Source: Chloroflexi bacterium UBA4736
GTDB taxonomy: Bacteria > Chloroflexota > Dormibacteria > Dormibacterales > Dormibacteraceae
Reading direction: 5' to 3'
Assembly (NCBI GenBank): GCA_002404015.1
Contig: DHIW01000121.1
Span: forward strand, 1-34,268
DNA length: 34,268 bases
Notes under the pieces: generated by a model
What the model was told of the DNA's origin: nothing
What the model saw: only the letters and a program-made list of their open reading frames with translations
Database searches by the model: none
Program-made: the position numbers and the translations under genes
In this document: piece after piece, positions 15,725 through 24,457 of the stretch
Numbering within the stretch: position 1 is the first letter of the stretch
Layout: the number at the start of each line of letters is the position of its first letter

Positions 15725-17821
15725 ATGAGCGCGATACGGCCGGTGAGCCTCGACGCGGGGTCGGAGTGGGCCCTGGCATCCGTCGACAGCTGCGAGCGGC
15801 TCGCCGCCATCGACCTGGATACCGTCGAGCCCGGTGCCCTGCTCACGGCCATCGAGGCCGAGGCCGTCCGCCTGTTCGGGCTGAGGGCCGCCCGGCTGGA
15901 GCTTGGCGGCCGGCTCCGCGCGGGCGGCCATGTCGCCGCCACCCCGACCGGCCTCGTGATCCAGCTGCCGCACGGCCGGCTGGTCGGCGATGGTGAGCTC
16001 GGCGTCGCCTGGGAAGCCCAGGCGCGGCTCTTCGCGGCTCACGTCTCGGCGCTGCTCCACGCGCACGCCGCGATGACGGCCACCCACAGCCGCGAGGCCG
16101 AGCTGAATGCCCTCTACGCCTCGGTCGGCCAGATGACCGCCAGGCTGGATGTCGAGGGCGTCCTGAGAACCGTGGTCGAGCGCGCGCGCGAGCTGCTCGG
16201 CTCCGAGATCGCCTACATCATGCTGCTCGACGAGGGCGGCAGGATGCTCCGGATGCGGGTGGTCACCGGCAACCGGACCGCCAGCTTCGCGGAGATCACC
16301 CGGCCGGTCCGGGCCGGTGTGTCGACGGAGATCGGCGCCCCCATCCAGACGCCCGACTTCCTCAACGAGGTGGAGCTGGACCACGATCCCGAAACCGACC
16401 GGCTGACCCGCCTGGAGGGTGTTCGGAGCGTGCTCGCGGTGCCCCTCAAGACGGAGCTCCTGGTGCTGGGGACCCTGATGGTGGCCAACCGCCAGGTCAA
16501 GACGTTCAGCGAGCGCGAGGTCTCGGTCCTGGCCAGCCTGGGCGAGCACGCCGCGCTGGCGCTCGACAACGCCCGGCTCTACGAGGAGGCGGTGAAGGCC
16601 GCCGCCGCGGCGACCAGCTCGCGCTCCGAGGCCGAAGTGCACCTGAACCGGCTGCGCCACGCGGACGAGGTTCACAACCGGCTGACCGAGGTCCTGCTGG
16701 CCGGGCAAGGGGTGCCGGGGGTCGCCGACACGCTGGCCCGCGCGTTCCCCACCAGGGTCCTCGTGACCGACTGGCGGCACCGGCTGGTGGCCCGATCGGC
16801 GCTTGCCGACTCGCCGGAGCGCCCGGAACCGCCGTCGGCCGGCTTCATGCGCCGCAAGGATGTCCGGGGGGCGCTGGCGGTCTGCGCGAGCAGCTATGAG
16901 ACGGCCAGGGTCGGCCGCGAGTACCTGGTCACGCCAATCGCGGCCCGCCGCGAGCTGCTCGGGTACATCTGGGCGGCCTGCCCCACCGACGAGGAGGCCG
17001 TCGACCTGCTCCGGACAAGCATCGAGCAGGCGGCCCGGGTGGTTGCGCTGGAGATGCTGCGCGAGCGCGAGGCGGTGGAGACGGAGCGCCGGCTGCGCAG
17101 GGACTTCATGTACGAGCTGCTCGGCGAACGTCCGCCCGACCCCGCGATCATCGAGCCTCGAGCGCGCCAGGTGTGGCCGCGCCTGGGCGTCGACCACCGC
17201 CCGCTGATCGTGTCTGTGACGGCGACCGCCGCGGTTGGCGGCAACCCTGTCGAGCGCGGTCGCCGGCTGCTGGCGGAGGACCGGCCATCGGACTTCGTCA
17301 CGGTCCACGGCCGCCACCTGGTGGTGCTGACGACCCGCGTCAAACGGCGCGACGTGCTCGCCGAGGTGACCGAGATCCAGGAGCTCCTCTCGCGAAACGG
17401 GATCCAGTCGGGGATCGCCATCGGTGTCGTTTGCCGCAGCCTGCTCGCGACCCGGCAGTCGATCCTCGCCGCCCGCAACCTGCTGGAGCTCCTGGCCCCC
17501 CGTCGGGTCATCTGGGCGGAGGGGCTGGAGGCCCTGACGGTCCTGTTCGACTCGTCGCACCGCGATCGCCTGCAGGCTTTCGTGCAGCAGGCGCTGGCGC
17601 CGTTGGAGGGCAAGGAGGCGCTGATGGCGACGCTGCACGCCTACTACGAGTCGGGCGGCAACCGGGCGGACGCCGCCCGGCGGCTGGGCGTGCACGTGAA
17701 CACCCTGCGCCAGCGGCTGGACCGGATCGAGGTCCTGCTGGGCGGCTCCGTGGACGAGTCGGTCCGGGCCGTGCCCGTGCGCCTGGCACTCCTGGCCAAG
17801 GGCATGACGACCGCACCCTGA
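15725..17821 (+). CDS. GAF-domain PucR/CdaR-type transcriptional regulator
   Basis: A 698-residue regulator. An N-terminal region of unknown type (1-110) is followed by a GAF sensor domain at about 120-285 (LNALYASVGQMTARLDVEGV through RSVLAVPLKTELLVLGTLMV) and a linker helix. A GGDEF-like/CdaR region follows (about 480-600), then the C-terminal PucR helix-turn-helix near 630-665 (YYESGGNRADAARRLGVHVN followed by TLRQRLDRIE). PucR proteins control nitrogen-compound catabolism (purines, allantoin, amino acids, glycerate), usually activating nearby genes when a metabolite is sensed. Lying between the amidase/enolase run and the peptide-transport operon, it is the natural controller of both. The ligand is unknown. 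Confidence 0.87.
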   Translation: MSAIRPVSLDAGSEWALASVDSCERLAAIDLDTVEPGALLTAIEAEAVRLFGLRAARLELGGRLRAGGHVAATPTGLVIQLPHGRLVGDGELGVAWEAQARLFAAHVSALLHAHAAMTATHSREAELNALYASVGQMTARLDVEGVLRTVVERARELLGSEIAYIMLLDEGGRMLRMRVVTGNRTASFAEITRPVRAGVSTEIGAPIQTPDFLNEVELDHDPETDRLTRLEGVRSVLAVPLKTELLVLGTLMVANRQVKTFSEREVSVLASLGEHAALALDNARLYEEAVKAAAAATSSRSEAEVHLNRLRHADEVHNRLTEVLLAGQGVPGVADTLARAFPTRVLVTDWRHRLVARSALADSPERPEPPSAGFMRRKDVRGALAVCASSYETARVGREYLVTPIAARRELLGYIWAACPTDEEAVDLLRTSIEQAARVVALEMLREREAVETERRLRRDFMYELLGERPPDPAIIEPRARQVWPRLGVDHRPLIVSVTATAAVGGNPVERGRRLLAEDRPSDFVTVHGRHLVVLTTRVKRRDVLAEVTEIQELLSRNGIQSGIAIGVVCRSLLATRQSILAARNLLELLAPRRVIWAEGLEALTVLFDSSHRDRLQAFVQQALAPLEGKEALMATLHAYYESGGNRADAARRLGVHVNTLRQRLDRIEVLLGGSVDESVRAVPVRLALLAKGMTTAP

Positions 17822-17868
17822 CGCGCCCGGCTGTGGTTCTCGCACCCCTCGGCCGCCGAAATCTATGC

Positions 17869-17883
17869 GAATCCCACGCTGAC
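17869..17883 (+). promoter_or_regulatory. Candidate operator upstream of the second M24 gene
   Basis: GAATCCCACGCTGAC here matches GAATCACACCGTGAC upstream of the ABC transporter operon (5612-5626) at 12 of 15 positions. Both lie upstream of operon starts flanking the PucR-type gene. The rest of the 17822-17969 spacer holds a strong RBS (GGAGG, 17957-17961) and no clear terminator. Tentative. Confidence 0.25.
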
Positions 17884-17969
17884 TTCGGGCTGTTCGGGGC
17901 TCTAGGCTCAGGCGCGACGATCGTGAATCGCAGCGTCGGATGGGCCCCTGGTCACCGGAGGATTGAAGG

Positions 17970-19109
17970 ATGAGCAGCACTCTCGGCAGGACCTCGACCG
18001 CTCCCAAGATCGAGAGGCTCCGCCGCCTGATGGAGGCCCGGGGCCTGGATGCGGTTGTGGTCTCCTCCTACCAGAGCGTGTCCTACTTCGGGGGCACAAC
18101 AGTCATGACGCAGGTTCATCTCCCGGATCGCCTGGGCTTCCTGGTGGCGCGGCGAGACGGGGCGGCGACGCTGCTGTTCTGCAACATCGAGATCTCCCAG
18201 GTCCGGACTCAGACTGACATCGAGGACGTGCGCGAGTACGTCGAGTTCGCCCAGGACCCGACCGTGGAGCTCGCCCGGCTGCTCCGCGAGCTGGGCCTTG
18301 TCGGGGGCAGCATCGGGCTTGACACGCGCCGCCTGCCGGCCGCCTCGCTGGCCACCCTCCAGTCGGAGCTGGCCGGCCTCGAGGTGGTGCCGATCGACGA
18401 CGAGATCGAGCTGGCGCAGGCGATCAAGGAGCCAGCCGAGATCGAGGCCCTGGAGCGGGCGGCCAACGTCACCCTGGCCGCCCTGGAGACCGGACTGAAA
18501 AGTCTGCAGCCGGGTTGCACCGAGCGTCAGGCGAGCAGCGCGATCTACCTGAACCTCATGGAGAGCGGGGGGATGCCCCTCTTCATGGTCTTCGCCTCGG
18601 GTGAGCGGACCCTGCAGGGCCACCCGGAGTCGCTGGCCGCCCCGATGCCGCCGGGGACGATCTGGCGCATCGACTATGGCGCCCGCTTCGAGGGCGGGAT
18701 CAATTCCGACCTGGCCCGGACGGGGGTGGTGGGGGAGGCCAGCCCGGAGCAGGCCGCCACGCTGGCAGCCCTTCGCGCCACCCAGGACGCCGGGTTCAGT
18801 GCCATCGAGCCGGGCCGGCCCGCCAAGGATGTGTTCTTCGCGGTCCGCGACGAGTTCAAGCGCCAGGGCCTGCCCTTCTCGATGCCGCACATCGGCCACG
18901 GCATGGGCATCGGCCTCCACGAGTTCCCCATGCTCCAGCCCGCCTGCGACATCCGGCTGGAGGTCGGAATGGTGCTCAACATCGAGCCGATGACCCTCAT
19001 CGCCGAGCGGTCCGAGGGCTACCACACCGAGGACCTGGCGGCCGTGACCGAGGATGGCGCCCGTCTGCTGACGCCGCCGCAGGAAGGGCTGCTCAGAATC
19101 CCCGCCTGA
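17970..19109 (+). CDS. M24-family metallohydrolase 2 (paralogue of 9427-10566)
   Basis: A 379-residue pita-bread hydrolase, the same length as M24 enzyme 1 and collinear with it throughout. It keeps the two Asp ligands in RIDYGARFEGGINSDLARTG, the His in GHGMGIGLHEFPML and the Glu ligands in LNIEP and YHTEDLA, so it should be catalytically competent. Differences cluster in the N-terminal domain and around the SLAAPMPPG segment, which may tune substrate choice. It has its own 148 bp upstream spacer with a good RBS and ends 146 bp before the binding-protein gene of the second transporter. Function as for enzyme 1: C-N hydrolysis of an imported peptide-like or guanidino-like compound, not resolved further. 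Confidence 0.88.
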   Translation: MSSTLGRTSTAPKIERLRRLMEARGLDAVVVSSYQSVSYFGGTTVMTQVHLPDRLGFLVARRDGAATLLFCNIEISQVRTQTDIEDVREYVEFAQDPTVELARLLRELGLVGGSIGLDTRRLPAASLATLQSELAGLEVVPIDDEIELAQAIKEPAEIEALERAANVTLAALETGLKSLQPGCTERQASSAIYLNLMESGGMPLFMVFASGERTLQGHPESLAAPMPPGTIWRIDYGARFEGGINSDLARTGVVGEASPEQAATLAALRATQDAGFSAIEPGRPAKDVFFAVRDEFKRQGLPFSMPHIGHGMGIGLHEFPMLQPACDIRLEVGMVLNIEPMTLIAERSEGYHTEDLAAVTEDGARLLTPPQEGLLRIPA

Positions 19110-19255
19110 CGCCTGCTGTCCCAGCCTCGTGCAAAATCACACACCGGCGGGCGCTTCATGTAGCGGGAATGCACATCGACACGGCGAGGCCGGACCAAGT
19201 AAGTTCCGCATAACCCCCAGGCCAACTGGGTCCTGACGAGAGAGGAGCACCCTGG
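19110..19255 (+). promoter_or_regulatory. Upstream region of the peptide-transporter operon
   Basis: A 146 bp gap that should carry the promoter of the transporter operon. It contains AAAATCACACACCGG (19133-19147), loosely similar to the motif at 5612-5626, and an RBS GAGAGGAG (19239-19246) before ATG 19256. No confident -35/-10 pair was found. Confidence 0.35.
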
Positions 19256-20836
19256 ATGGACGAGCGATTGATTTTGAATTCCGCGCTGACCCGGCGGCGG
19301 CTGCTTCAGTTCGGGGTGCTGGCCGGCGCCAGCTGGACCGGGCTGGGGTTGCTGGAAGCCTGCGGCACGTCCACGTCCACGTCCACGTCGACCACGGCCC
19401 CCACCGGGGGCACGCTGATCTTCGGCGAGGGCACCGGACCGGCCAACCTGGACCCGCTCGGGCCGGGCGGCAGCACGCCGCTGCTGGGTTACTGGCGGCA
19501 GATGTTCGACACCCTGGTCTGGTACGAGAACGGCAAGGTCGTCCCTCAGCTCGCCACCAGCTGGAAGAACGTCGACGACCTGACCTGGGAGTTCAAGCTC
19601 CGCACCGGTGTCAAGTTCCACAACGGGGAGGCCTTCGACGCCACCGCGGTCAAGTTCACCCTCGACAGGATCCTGGACCCCAAGCAGAAGGCAACCCAGG
19701 CCTCCCGCTTCACAGCGCTGAAAAGCGTCGAGGTGGTCGATCCCCAGACCGTGCGCATGCACACGACGACGCCTTTCCCGGTCCTGCTCCTCGGGCTGAC
19801 CCAGGCGTTCATCGTGCCCCCCCTGTACACGGCCCAGAGCCCTGACAAGGCCCTGACCGCGCCGGTCGGCACCGGTCCGTTCAAGTTCGACGCCTGGCAG
19901 CAGGGCGCCCAGCTCAGCTACGTCGCCAACACCGGCTACTGGGGCGGCCGCCCCAAGCTGGACAAGCTGGTGTTCCGGGTCATCTCCGATGACGCGGCCC
20001 GGCTGGCCGCCCTCAAGGCGGGCGAGATCCACATCGACATGAACCTGCCCCTGGACGCCATCGACGCGGTGTCGAGCGATCCCAACCTGAAGGTGGCGAA
20101 GGCCTTCATCGACAACTCGCTCATCCTCGAGATGGACACGCTGCGGGGCGGTCCGACGGCTGACCCCAAGGTCCGGATGGCGATCAACTACGCCATCGAC
20201 AAGGACGGCATCAACAAGACCCTCCTGTCGGGCAAGCTCCGGCCGCTGGCCGGCCAGCTGCTGACCGACGATGCCTTCGGCTGGAACCCGAACATCAAGC
20301 AGGTCCCGTACGACCCCAACATGGCCAAGCAGCTGCTCACCCAGGCCGGGTATCCCAACGGCTTCGACACCCAGGTCAACGGTCCGATCGGCAAGTACAC
20401 GGCCGACAGGGACATCGTGATCGCCGTGGCCGACCAGCTGAACAAGGTCGGCATCCGGGCCAAGGCCAACCCCATGGACTACGGGCTCTTCGTGCAGAAA
20501 CTGATCTCGAACCAGCTCGGACCCATGTTCCTGGTCGGCTGGTTTAGCTTCGGCGACCCGGCGCTGGCTGAGATCTGGCTTTCGTCCAAGTCGACGCTCG
20601 GCCACTACTACCAGGACCCGACCTACGACGACTTCATCACCAGGGGCGCTTCCGACCTGGACCAGAAGACGCGGCAGGCCACGTACTTCCAGGCCGCCCA
20701 GTACATGCACGACCAGGCGATGGCCGCCTGGCTGTTCCAGGCCGCGACCTACTACGGCGTCAGCAAGAAGGTGACCGGGTTCGCGCCGCGCAACGACGAG
20801 CTTCCGTTCTTCTTCTCGGCCGCCATCTCCAGCTAG
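19256..20836 (+). CDS. Peptide/nickel-type ABC transporter substrate-binding lipoprotein (SBP_bac_5)
   Basis: A 526-residue DppA/OppA-type binding protein. The N-terminus carries a twin-arginine-like motif (TRRRLLQFG, Arg 13-15) and a lipobox ending at C36 (GLLEAC), so it is probably a Tat-exported lipoprotein. A Thr/Ser linker follows. The mature protein shows family signatures: TLIFGEGTGPANLDP, LATSWKNVDDLTWEFKLRTG followed by VKFHNGEAFDA, and KVRMAINYAIDKDGIN. It delivers short peptides or similar molecules to the permeases at 21055-22893. Its TAG stop lies exactly at the edge of the inserted repeat element at 20833-21033. Confidence 0.93.
   Translation: MDERLILNSALTRRRLLQFGVLAGASWTGLGLLEACGTSTSTSTSTTAPTGGTLIFGEGTGPANLDPLGPGGSTPLLGYWRQMFDTLVWYENGKVVPQLATSWKNVDDLTWEFKLRTGVKFHNGEAFDATAVKFTLDRILDPKQKATQASRFTALKSVEVVDPQTVRMHTTTPFPVLLLGLTQAFIVPPLYTAQSPDKALTAPVGTGPFKFDAWQQGAQLSYVANTGYWGGRPKLDKLVFRVISDDAARLAALKAGEIHIDMNLPLDAIDAVSSDPNLKVAKAFIDNSLILEMDTLRGGPTADPKVRMAINYAIDKDGINKTLLSGKLRPLAGQLLTDDAFGWNPNIKQVPYDPNMAKQLLTQAGYPNGFDTQVNGPIGKYTADRDIVIAVADQLNKVGIRAKANPMDYGLFVQKLISNQLGPMFLVGWFSFGDPALAEIWLSSKSTLGHYYQDPTYDDFITRGASDLDQKTRQATYFQAAQYMHDQAMAAWLFQAATYYGVSKKVTGFAPRNDELPFFFSAAISS
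19366..19389 (+). repeat. Hexanucleotide microsatellite, 4 x CACGTC
   Basis: Four perfect copies of CACGTC encode a Thr-Ser repeat right after the lipidated Cys of the binding protein. Because the unit is 6 bp, gain or loss of copies stays in frame and would only lengthen or shorten the linker between membrane anchor and binding domain. Confidence 0.75.
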
Positions 20837-21033
20837 TGTCCCGCCCCAGAGGTTCGTGGAAATCTTCAGGCTCTGGGCGCCGCTGCGGGCGTCAGGGGGC
20901 CCGGCCTGTCGTCGTCACGCACTACAAGTGCGCTCCTCCTAAGGCCACCCCTTCCTTCGCAGCGGCGCCCAGACCGGCAGCCTGCGGCTGCCTGCCAGGA
21001 TCTTTCGAACGAACCTCCGGGGCACGACACTAG
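20833..21033. mobile_element. MITE-like element with terminal inverted repeats, between binding-protein and permease genes
   Basis: The segment starts CTAGTGTCCCGCCCC and ends GGGGCACGACACTAG. The outer 25 bp match in inverted orientation at 22 positions. A second perfect 16 bp inverted pair lies inside (TCTGGGCGCCGCTGCG at 20872-20887 against 20958-20973), so the 201 bp segment can fold into a long hairpin. Both ends show CTAG, consistent with duplication of a TA target (IS630/Tc1-mariner style) or of CTAG. No ORF of its own is credible. Removing it and one CTAG leaves the upstream TAG stop intact and brings the RBS GAGGTGG near the permease start, as in an uninterrupted operon. Confidence 0.72.
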
Positions 21034-21054
21034 CCCCGCGTCCGAGGTGGCCCT

Positions 21055-21972
21055 TTGATCGAGTACGTCCTGAAGAGGCTGGTGCAGGTGCCGATCACCC
21101 TCGTGGTGATCACCGCGGTGGTGTTCGTCCTGCTCCACCTCTCCGGGAACCTCGTCAACCTGCTCCTGCCTCTGGACGCCAGCCCCAGCCAGCGGGCGGA
21201 GCTGACGCACTCGCTGCACCTCGACGAACCGCTGCCGCTGCAGTACCTGCGCTTCCTGGGGGCGCTCGCCCACGGCGACCTCGGGACCTCGCTTTTCTAC
21301 CAACGGCCGGCGCTGGCGGTCGTGTTCGACCGGTTGCCCGCAAGCCTCGAGCTGGCGGTGGCCGGGATCCTCATCGCCACCGTCTCCGGGATCGGGCTGG
21401 GCATCCTGGCGGCCGTCCGAGAAGGCTCGCTGAGCGACACCCTGATCTCGGCCCTGACCGTCTTTGGCCAGTCCATGCCGAGCTTCTGGCTCGGGATCAT
21501 GCTGATCCTGCTCCTGGCCGTGACCTGGCACCTGCTGCCCACCGGGGGAATGGGCCAACCGAGCCAGATCATCATGCCCGCGATCACCCTGGCCGCCTTC
21601 CTGGCCCCCCAGATCCTGCTGCTGACCCGCGCCAGCATGCTGGACGTGCTTCACGATCCCTACATCACGGTCGCCAGGTCAAAGGGTCTGCCGGACCGGA
21701 TCGTGATCCTGAGACACGCCCTCCGAAACGCGTTGAACCCCGTGATCGCCTCGGTGGGCCTGCAGTTCGGCTCCCTGATGGGCGGTGCGGTCATCACCGA
21801 GACGGTGTTCGCGTGGCCGGGGCTGGGCCAGCTCTCCGTGCAGGCCATCTTCAGCCGCGACCTCCCGGTGGTCGAGGCCTCGGTCGTGGTGCTGGCGGTC
21901 GGGGTCCTGCTGGCCAACCTGGCGGTGGACGTCCTCAACGCGCAGATCGACCCCCGGATCCGGTACCGGTAG
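21055..21972 (+). CDS. Peptide-type ABC transporter permease 1 (DppB-like)
   Basis: A 305-residue inner-membrane permease with about six hydrophobic segments, beginning MIEYVLKRLVQVPITLVVIT as is typical of DppB/OppB. The conserved cytoplasmic EAA-type coupling loop is at about residues 203-231 (ITVARSKGLPDRIVILRHAL then RNALNPVI). GAVITETVFAWPGLGQL follows, a strong family signature. The start is TTG 21055 with GAGGTGG upstream at short spacing. It pairs with the next gene as a heterodimeric channel. Confidence 0.92.
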   Translation: MIEYVLKRLVQVPITLVVITAVVFVLLHLSGNLVNLLLPLDASPSQRAELTHSLHLDEPLPLQYLRFLGALAHGDLGTSLFYQRPALAVVFDRLPASLELAVAGILIATVSGIGLGILAAVREGSLSDTLISALTVFGQSMPSFWLGIMLILLLAVTWHLLPTGGMGQPSQIIMPAITLAAFLAPQILLLTRASMLDVLHDPYITVARSKGLPDRIVILRHALRNALNPVIASVGLQFGSLMGGAVITETVFAWPGLGQLSVQAIFSRDLPVVEASVVVLAVGVLLANLAVDVLNAQIDPRIRYR

Positions 21973-22893
21973 ATGGCGGCCCTGACCGACGCCGGCCTGG
22001 TCGCTGGCAGCCCGGCGCCCAGGGCGGCGGGCACAGTCGCCGGGCGCCGGGGCCTGCGCACCGTGCGCCGCAACCCTCGGCTCTATATCGGGGCGCTGAT
22101 CCTTGCCCTGATCTGCGTCGGGGCGATCGGGGCGCCTCTGATCACGCACTACGGCCCGTCCACGCAGGAGCTGGTGAACCGGCTGCGGCCCCCGGCTTGG
22201 AACGCCCGCGGCAGCGTGGCTCACCCGCTGGGGACCGACACCTTCGGCCGCGACGTGTTCAGCCGGCTACTGTTCGGCGCTCGCTACTCGCTCCTGGTGG
22301 CCTGCGGCGCGGTCATCGGTTCGGGTGTGATCGGGGTCGTCCTGGGCGCGGTCGCCGGCTACTTCGGCGGCTGGGCGGAGGCGCTGATCATGCGGGCGGT
22401 CGACGCCCAGCAGGCCCTCTCCGCGATCCTCCTGGCCCTGATGGTGGCGGCCCTGTTCGGCAACAGCCTGCTCAACCTCTTGCTGGTGCTGGCCGTCACC
22501 GGCTGGTCCACCTACACCCGGATCCTGTTCGGCGTCGTGAGATCCATCCGCGGGCAGGAGTATGTCAGCGCCGCCATCTGCCTGGGAGCCCGGCCGACCG
22601 ACATCGTCATCCACCACGTGCTGCCCAACATCGTCTCGCCGATCATCGTCATCTCGACCCTGCAGGTCGGCCGCATGCTGCTGCTGGAGGCCGGGCTGAG
22701 CTTCCTCGGACTCGGCGTCCCCGAGCCTCTGCCCGCCTGGGGAACGATGCTCTCCGACGGCTACCGGAACATCTTCACCGCGTCCTACCTGACCACGATC
22801 CCCGGGGTCGCCATCACCATCACCGTGTTCGGCGTGAACCTGCTCGGCGACGGACTTCGCCGCGCCCTCGACCCGCACCTTCGCGGCACCTGA
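21973..22893 (+). CDS. Peptide-type ABC transporter permease 2 (DppC-like)
   Basis: A 306-residue permease. The N-terminal cytoplasmic stretch is followed by the OppC-type first helix (RLYIGALILALICVGAIGAP). HPLGTDTFGRDVFSRLLFGA is the classic DppC signature, and the EAA-like loop is at about 197-225 (YVSAAICLGARPTDIVIHHV then LPNIVSPI). ATG 21973 directly follows the TAG of the previous gene. Together the two permeases form the translocation pore served by the ATPases at 25591-27575. Confidence 0.93.
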   Translation: MAALTDAGLVAGSPAPRAAGTVAGRRGLRTVRRNPRLYIGALILALICVGAIGAPLITHYGPSTQELVNRLRPPAWNARGSVAHPLGTDTFGRDVFSRLLFGARYSLLVACGAVIGSGVIGVVLGAVAGYFGGWAEALIMRAVDAQQALSAILLALMVAALFGNSLLNLLLVLAVTGWSTYTRILFGVVRSIRGQEYVSAAICLGARPTDIVIHHVLPNIVSPIIVISTLQVGRMLLLEAGLSFLGLGVPEPLPAWGTMLSDGYRNIFTASYLTTIPGVAITITVFGVNLLGDGLRRALDPHLRGT

Positions 22894-22907
22894 GCAAAGG
22901 AGATTCA

Positions 22908-23303
22908 ATGCCCGCTACAGAGATCAGCACCGACCGCGCACCGAGGTTTGCATCGCCGCTCTCCCAGGCCATCCGTTCCGGCGAACTGCTCTTCACCTCG
23001 GGCCAGGTGGGGGCTCACCCGGAGACGGCGGACATGGTGGAGGGGGGCATTCGGGAGCAGACCGAACGCGTCATGGAGAACCTGAAGGCCGTGCTGGAGG
23101 CCGGGGGCAGCTCGCTGGACGAGGTCCTCAAGACCACCTGCTTCCTGACGGACATGGCCGACTTCGCGGCCTTCAACGAGGTCTACGCGGGCTATTTCCC
23201 AGGCCGCCGGCCGGCACGCTCGACCGTCCAGGTCTCTGCCCTGGCCGGGGCCTACGTCGTCGAGGTGGAGGCCATCGCAAGGGTCCCGGAGTCGGGCCGG
23301 TGA
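22908..23303 (+). CDS. ridA: RidA/YjgF family protein (reactive imine deaminase)
   Basis: A 131-residue protein of the RidA/YER057c/UK114 family. It shows the family blocks SGELLFTSGQVG (residues 24-35), LDEVLKTTCFLTDMADFAAF, the carboxylate-binding R104 in RPARSTVQVSAL, and E121 in VVEVEAIA. Such trimers hydrolyse reactive enamine/imine intermediates from amino acid breakdown, and relatives in catabolic operons have substrate-specific roles. ATG 22908 has a strong RBS (AAAGGAG, 22896-22902), well above the operon norm. The next start overlaps its stop (GTGA). Its place among M24 hydrolases suggests that an imine or enamine forms in this pathway. Confidence 0.9.
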   Translation: MPATEISTDRAPRFASPLSQAIRSGELLFTSGQVGAHPETADMVEGGIREQTERVMENLKAVLEAGGSSLDEVLKTTCFLTDMADFAAFNEVYAGYFPGRRPARSTVQVSALAGAYVVEVEAIARVPESGR

Positions 23304-24457
23304 GCGCCCTCAACCTGGCCGCCTGCACCCGAGCGCCCTATGTCGACCTGGACCGAATCCGGCGAACCATCGACGAGGGCCCCTACGACGCCGTCCTGGC
23401 CCTGGCCCCCGAGAACGTCCCCTACTACAGCGGCTTCTACAACATCGACCTCCGCTTGCTGCCCGAGCGGCTGCACGTCTGCATCTGGCCGCGAGGCGGC
23501 GAGCCGGCGCTCGTGGTGGTGGAGCGGCGGGCCCGCCTGCTGCGCCCCGATGAGACCTACCTGACGGACATCCGCGGCTACCAGGGCGAGGGCCTTGACG
23601 CGATGCGGGCCGTCGCCGAGGTGCTGCGGGACCGCGGGGTCGACAAGGGCCTGATAGGGTACGAAGCCCGCAGCTTCCCCGGCGGCCAGCTCGTCGAGCT
23701 GATGCGCTTGCTGCCAGGGCTCAGGTTCGAGGACGCCTACCACTTCCTCGAGGGCCCGCGGGTCATCAAGACCCCGGCCGAGGTGGAAGTGATGACGCGC
23801 GTCAACCGCATGACCACTGACGCGATCGACACCGCCTTCCGAGCGGTTCGGATCGGCGACACCGAGCGCTCCGTCATGGCGCGGATGCACGCCGAGCTGA
23901 TCGGCAACGGGGTGGACGTGGTGATCGCGCCCCTGCTCGCGGCCGGTCACCGCTCAGGCATCTGGCACGGCACGGCCGGCGACCTCCGGCTGGAGGAGGG
24001 CATGGTCCTGAAGACCGACTTCGGGGGCCTGCTGGACGGCTACTACTCAGACATCGCGAGGACGGCGGTGGTCGGGCGGGCGTCGCCCCGCCAGCGGGAC
24101 ATCCACGCCAAGATCACGGAGATCAAGCACCGGATCGTGGCCGGCATCCGGCCCGGCATGCCGGCGGGCGACGCCGCCCGGATCGGCATCAAGGCCTACG
24201 AGGACCTCGGGCTGGAGTTCAAGTGGCACATCCTCGGGCACTCGCTGGGACTGGGCGTGCACGAGGCGCCCCAGATCTATCCCTGGGTGGAGGAACCGAT
24301 CCTGACCGGAATGACGATGATGATCGAGGTCGGCTTCAGCGACTACCCCAACGACAGCTTCCACGTCGAGGACCTCATCTACATCAACGAAGAGGGGGCT
24401 GAGTACGTCACCGACGCCAGGGCGCACGAGCAGATCTGGGAGCTCGGCCGTGATTGA
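23300..24457 (+). CDS. M24-family metallohydrolase 3
   Basis: A 385-residue pita-bread hydrolase, divergent from enzymes 1 and 2. The N-terminal creatinase-like domain begins near VDLDRIRRTIDEGPYDAVLA. The catalytic domain retains all metal ligands: two Asp in DFGGLLDGYYSDIART, the His in ILGHSLGLGVHEAPQI, Glu in MMIEVGFS and Glu in FHVEDLIY. The GTG start at 23300 overlaps the ridA stop, and the gene's own stop overlaps the next GTG by 8 bp. Lying inside a peptide-transporter operon, it probably processes the imported ligand, with Xaa-Pro dipeptidase-like or other C-N hydrolase activity. Confidence 0.87.
   Translation: MSALNLAACTRAPYVDLDRIRRTIDEGPYDAVLALAPENVPYYSGFYNIDLRLLPERLHVCIWPRGGEPALVVVERRARLLRPDETYLTDIRGYQGEGLDAMRAVAEVLRDRGVDKGLIGYEARSFPGGQLVELMRLLPGLRFEDAYHFLEGPRVIKTPAEVEVMTRVNRMTTDAIDTAFRAVRIGDTERSVMARMHAELIGNGVDVVIAPLLAAGHRSGIWHGTAGDLRLEEGMVLKTDFGGLLDGYYSDIARTAVVGRASPRQRDIHAKITEIKHRIVAGIRPGMPAGDAARIGIKAYEDLGLEFKWHILGHSLGLGVHEAPQIYPWVEEPILTGMTMMIEVGFSDYPNDSFHVEDLIYINEEGAEYVTDARAHEQIWELGRD

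Noticed and set aside
15662..18007. A 781-codon minus-strand open frame opposite the PucR-type gene
   Set aside because: No family features, and the plus strand encodes a clear GAF/PucR protein; antisense shadow.
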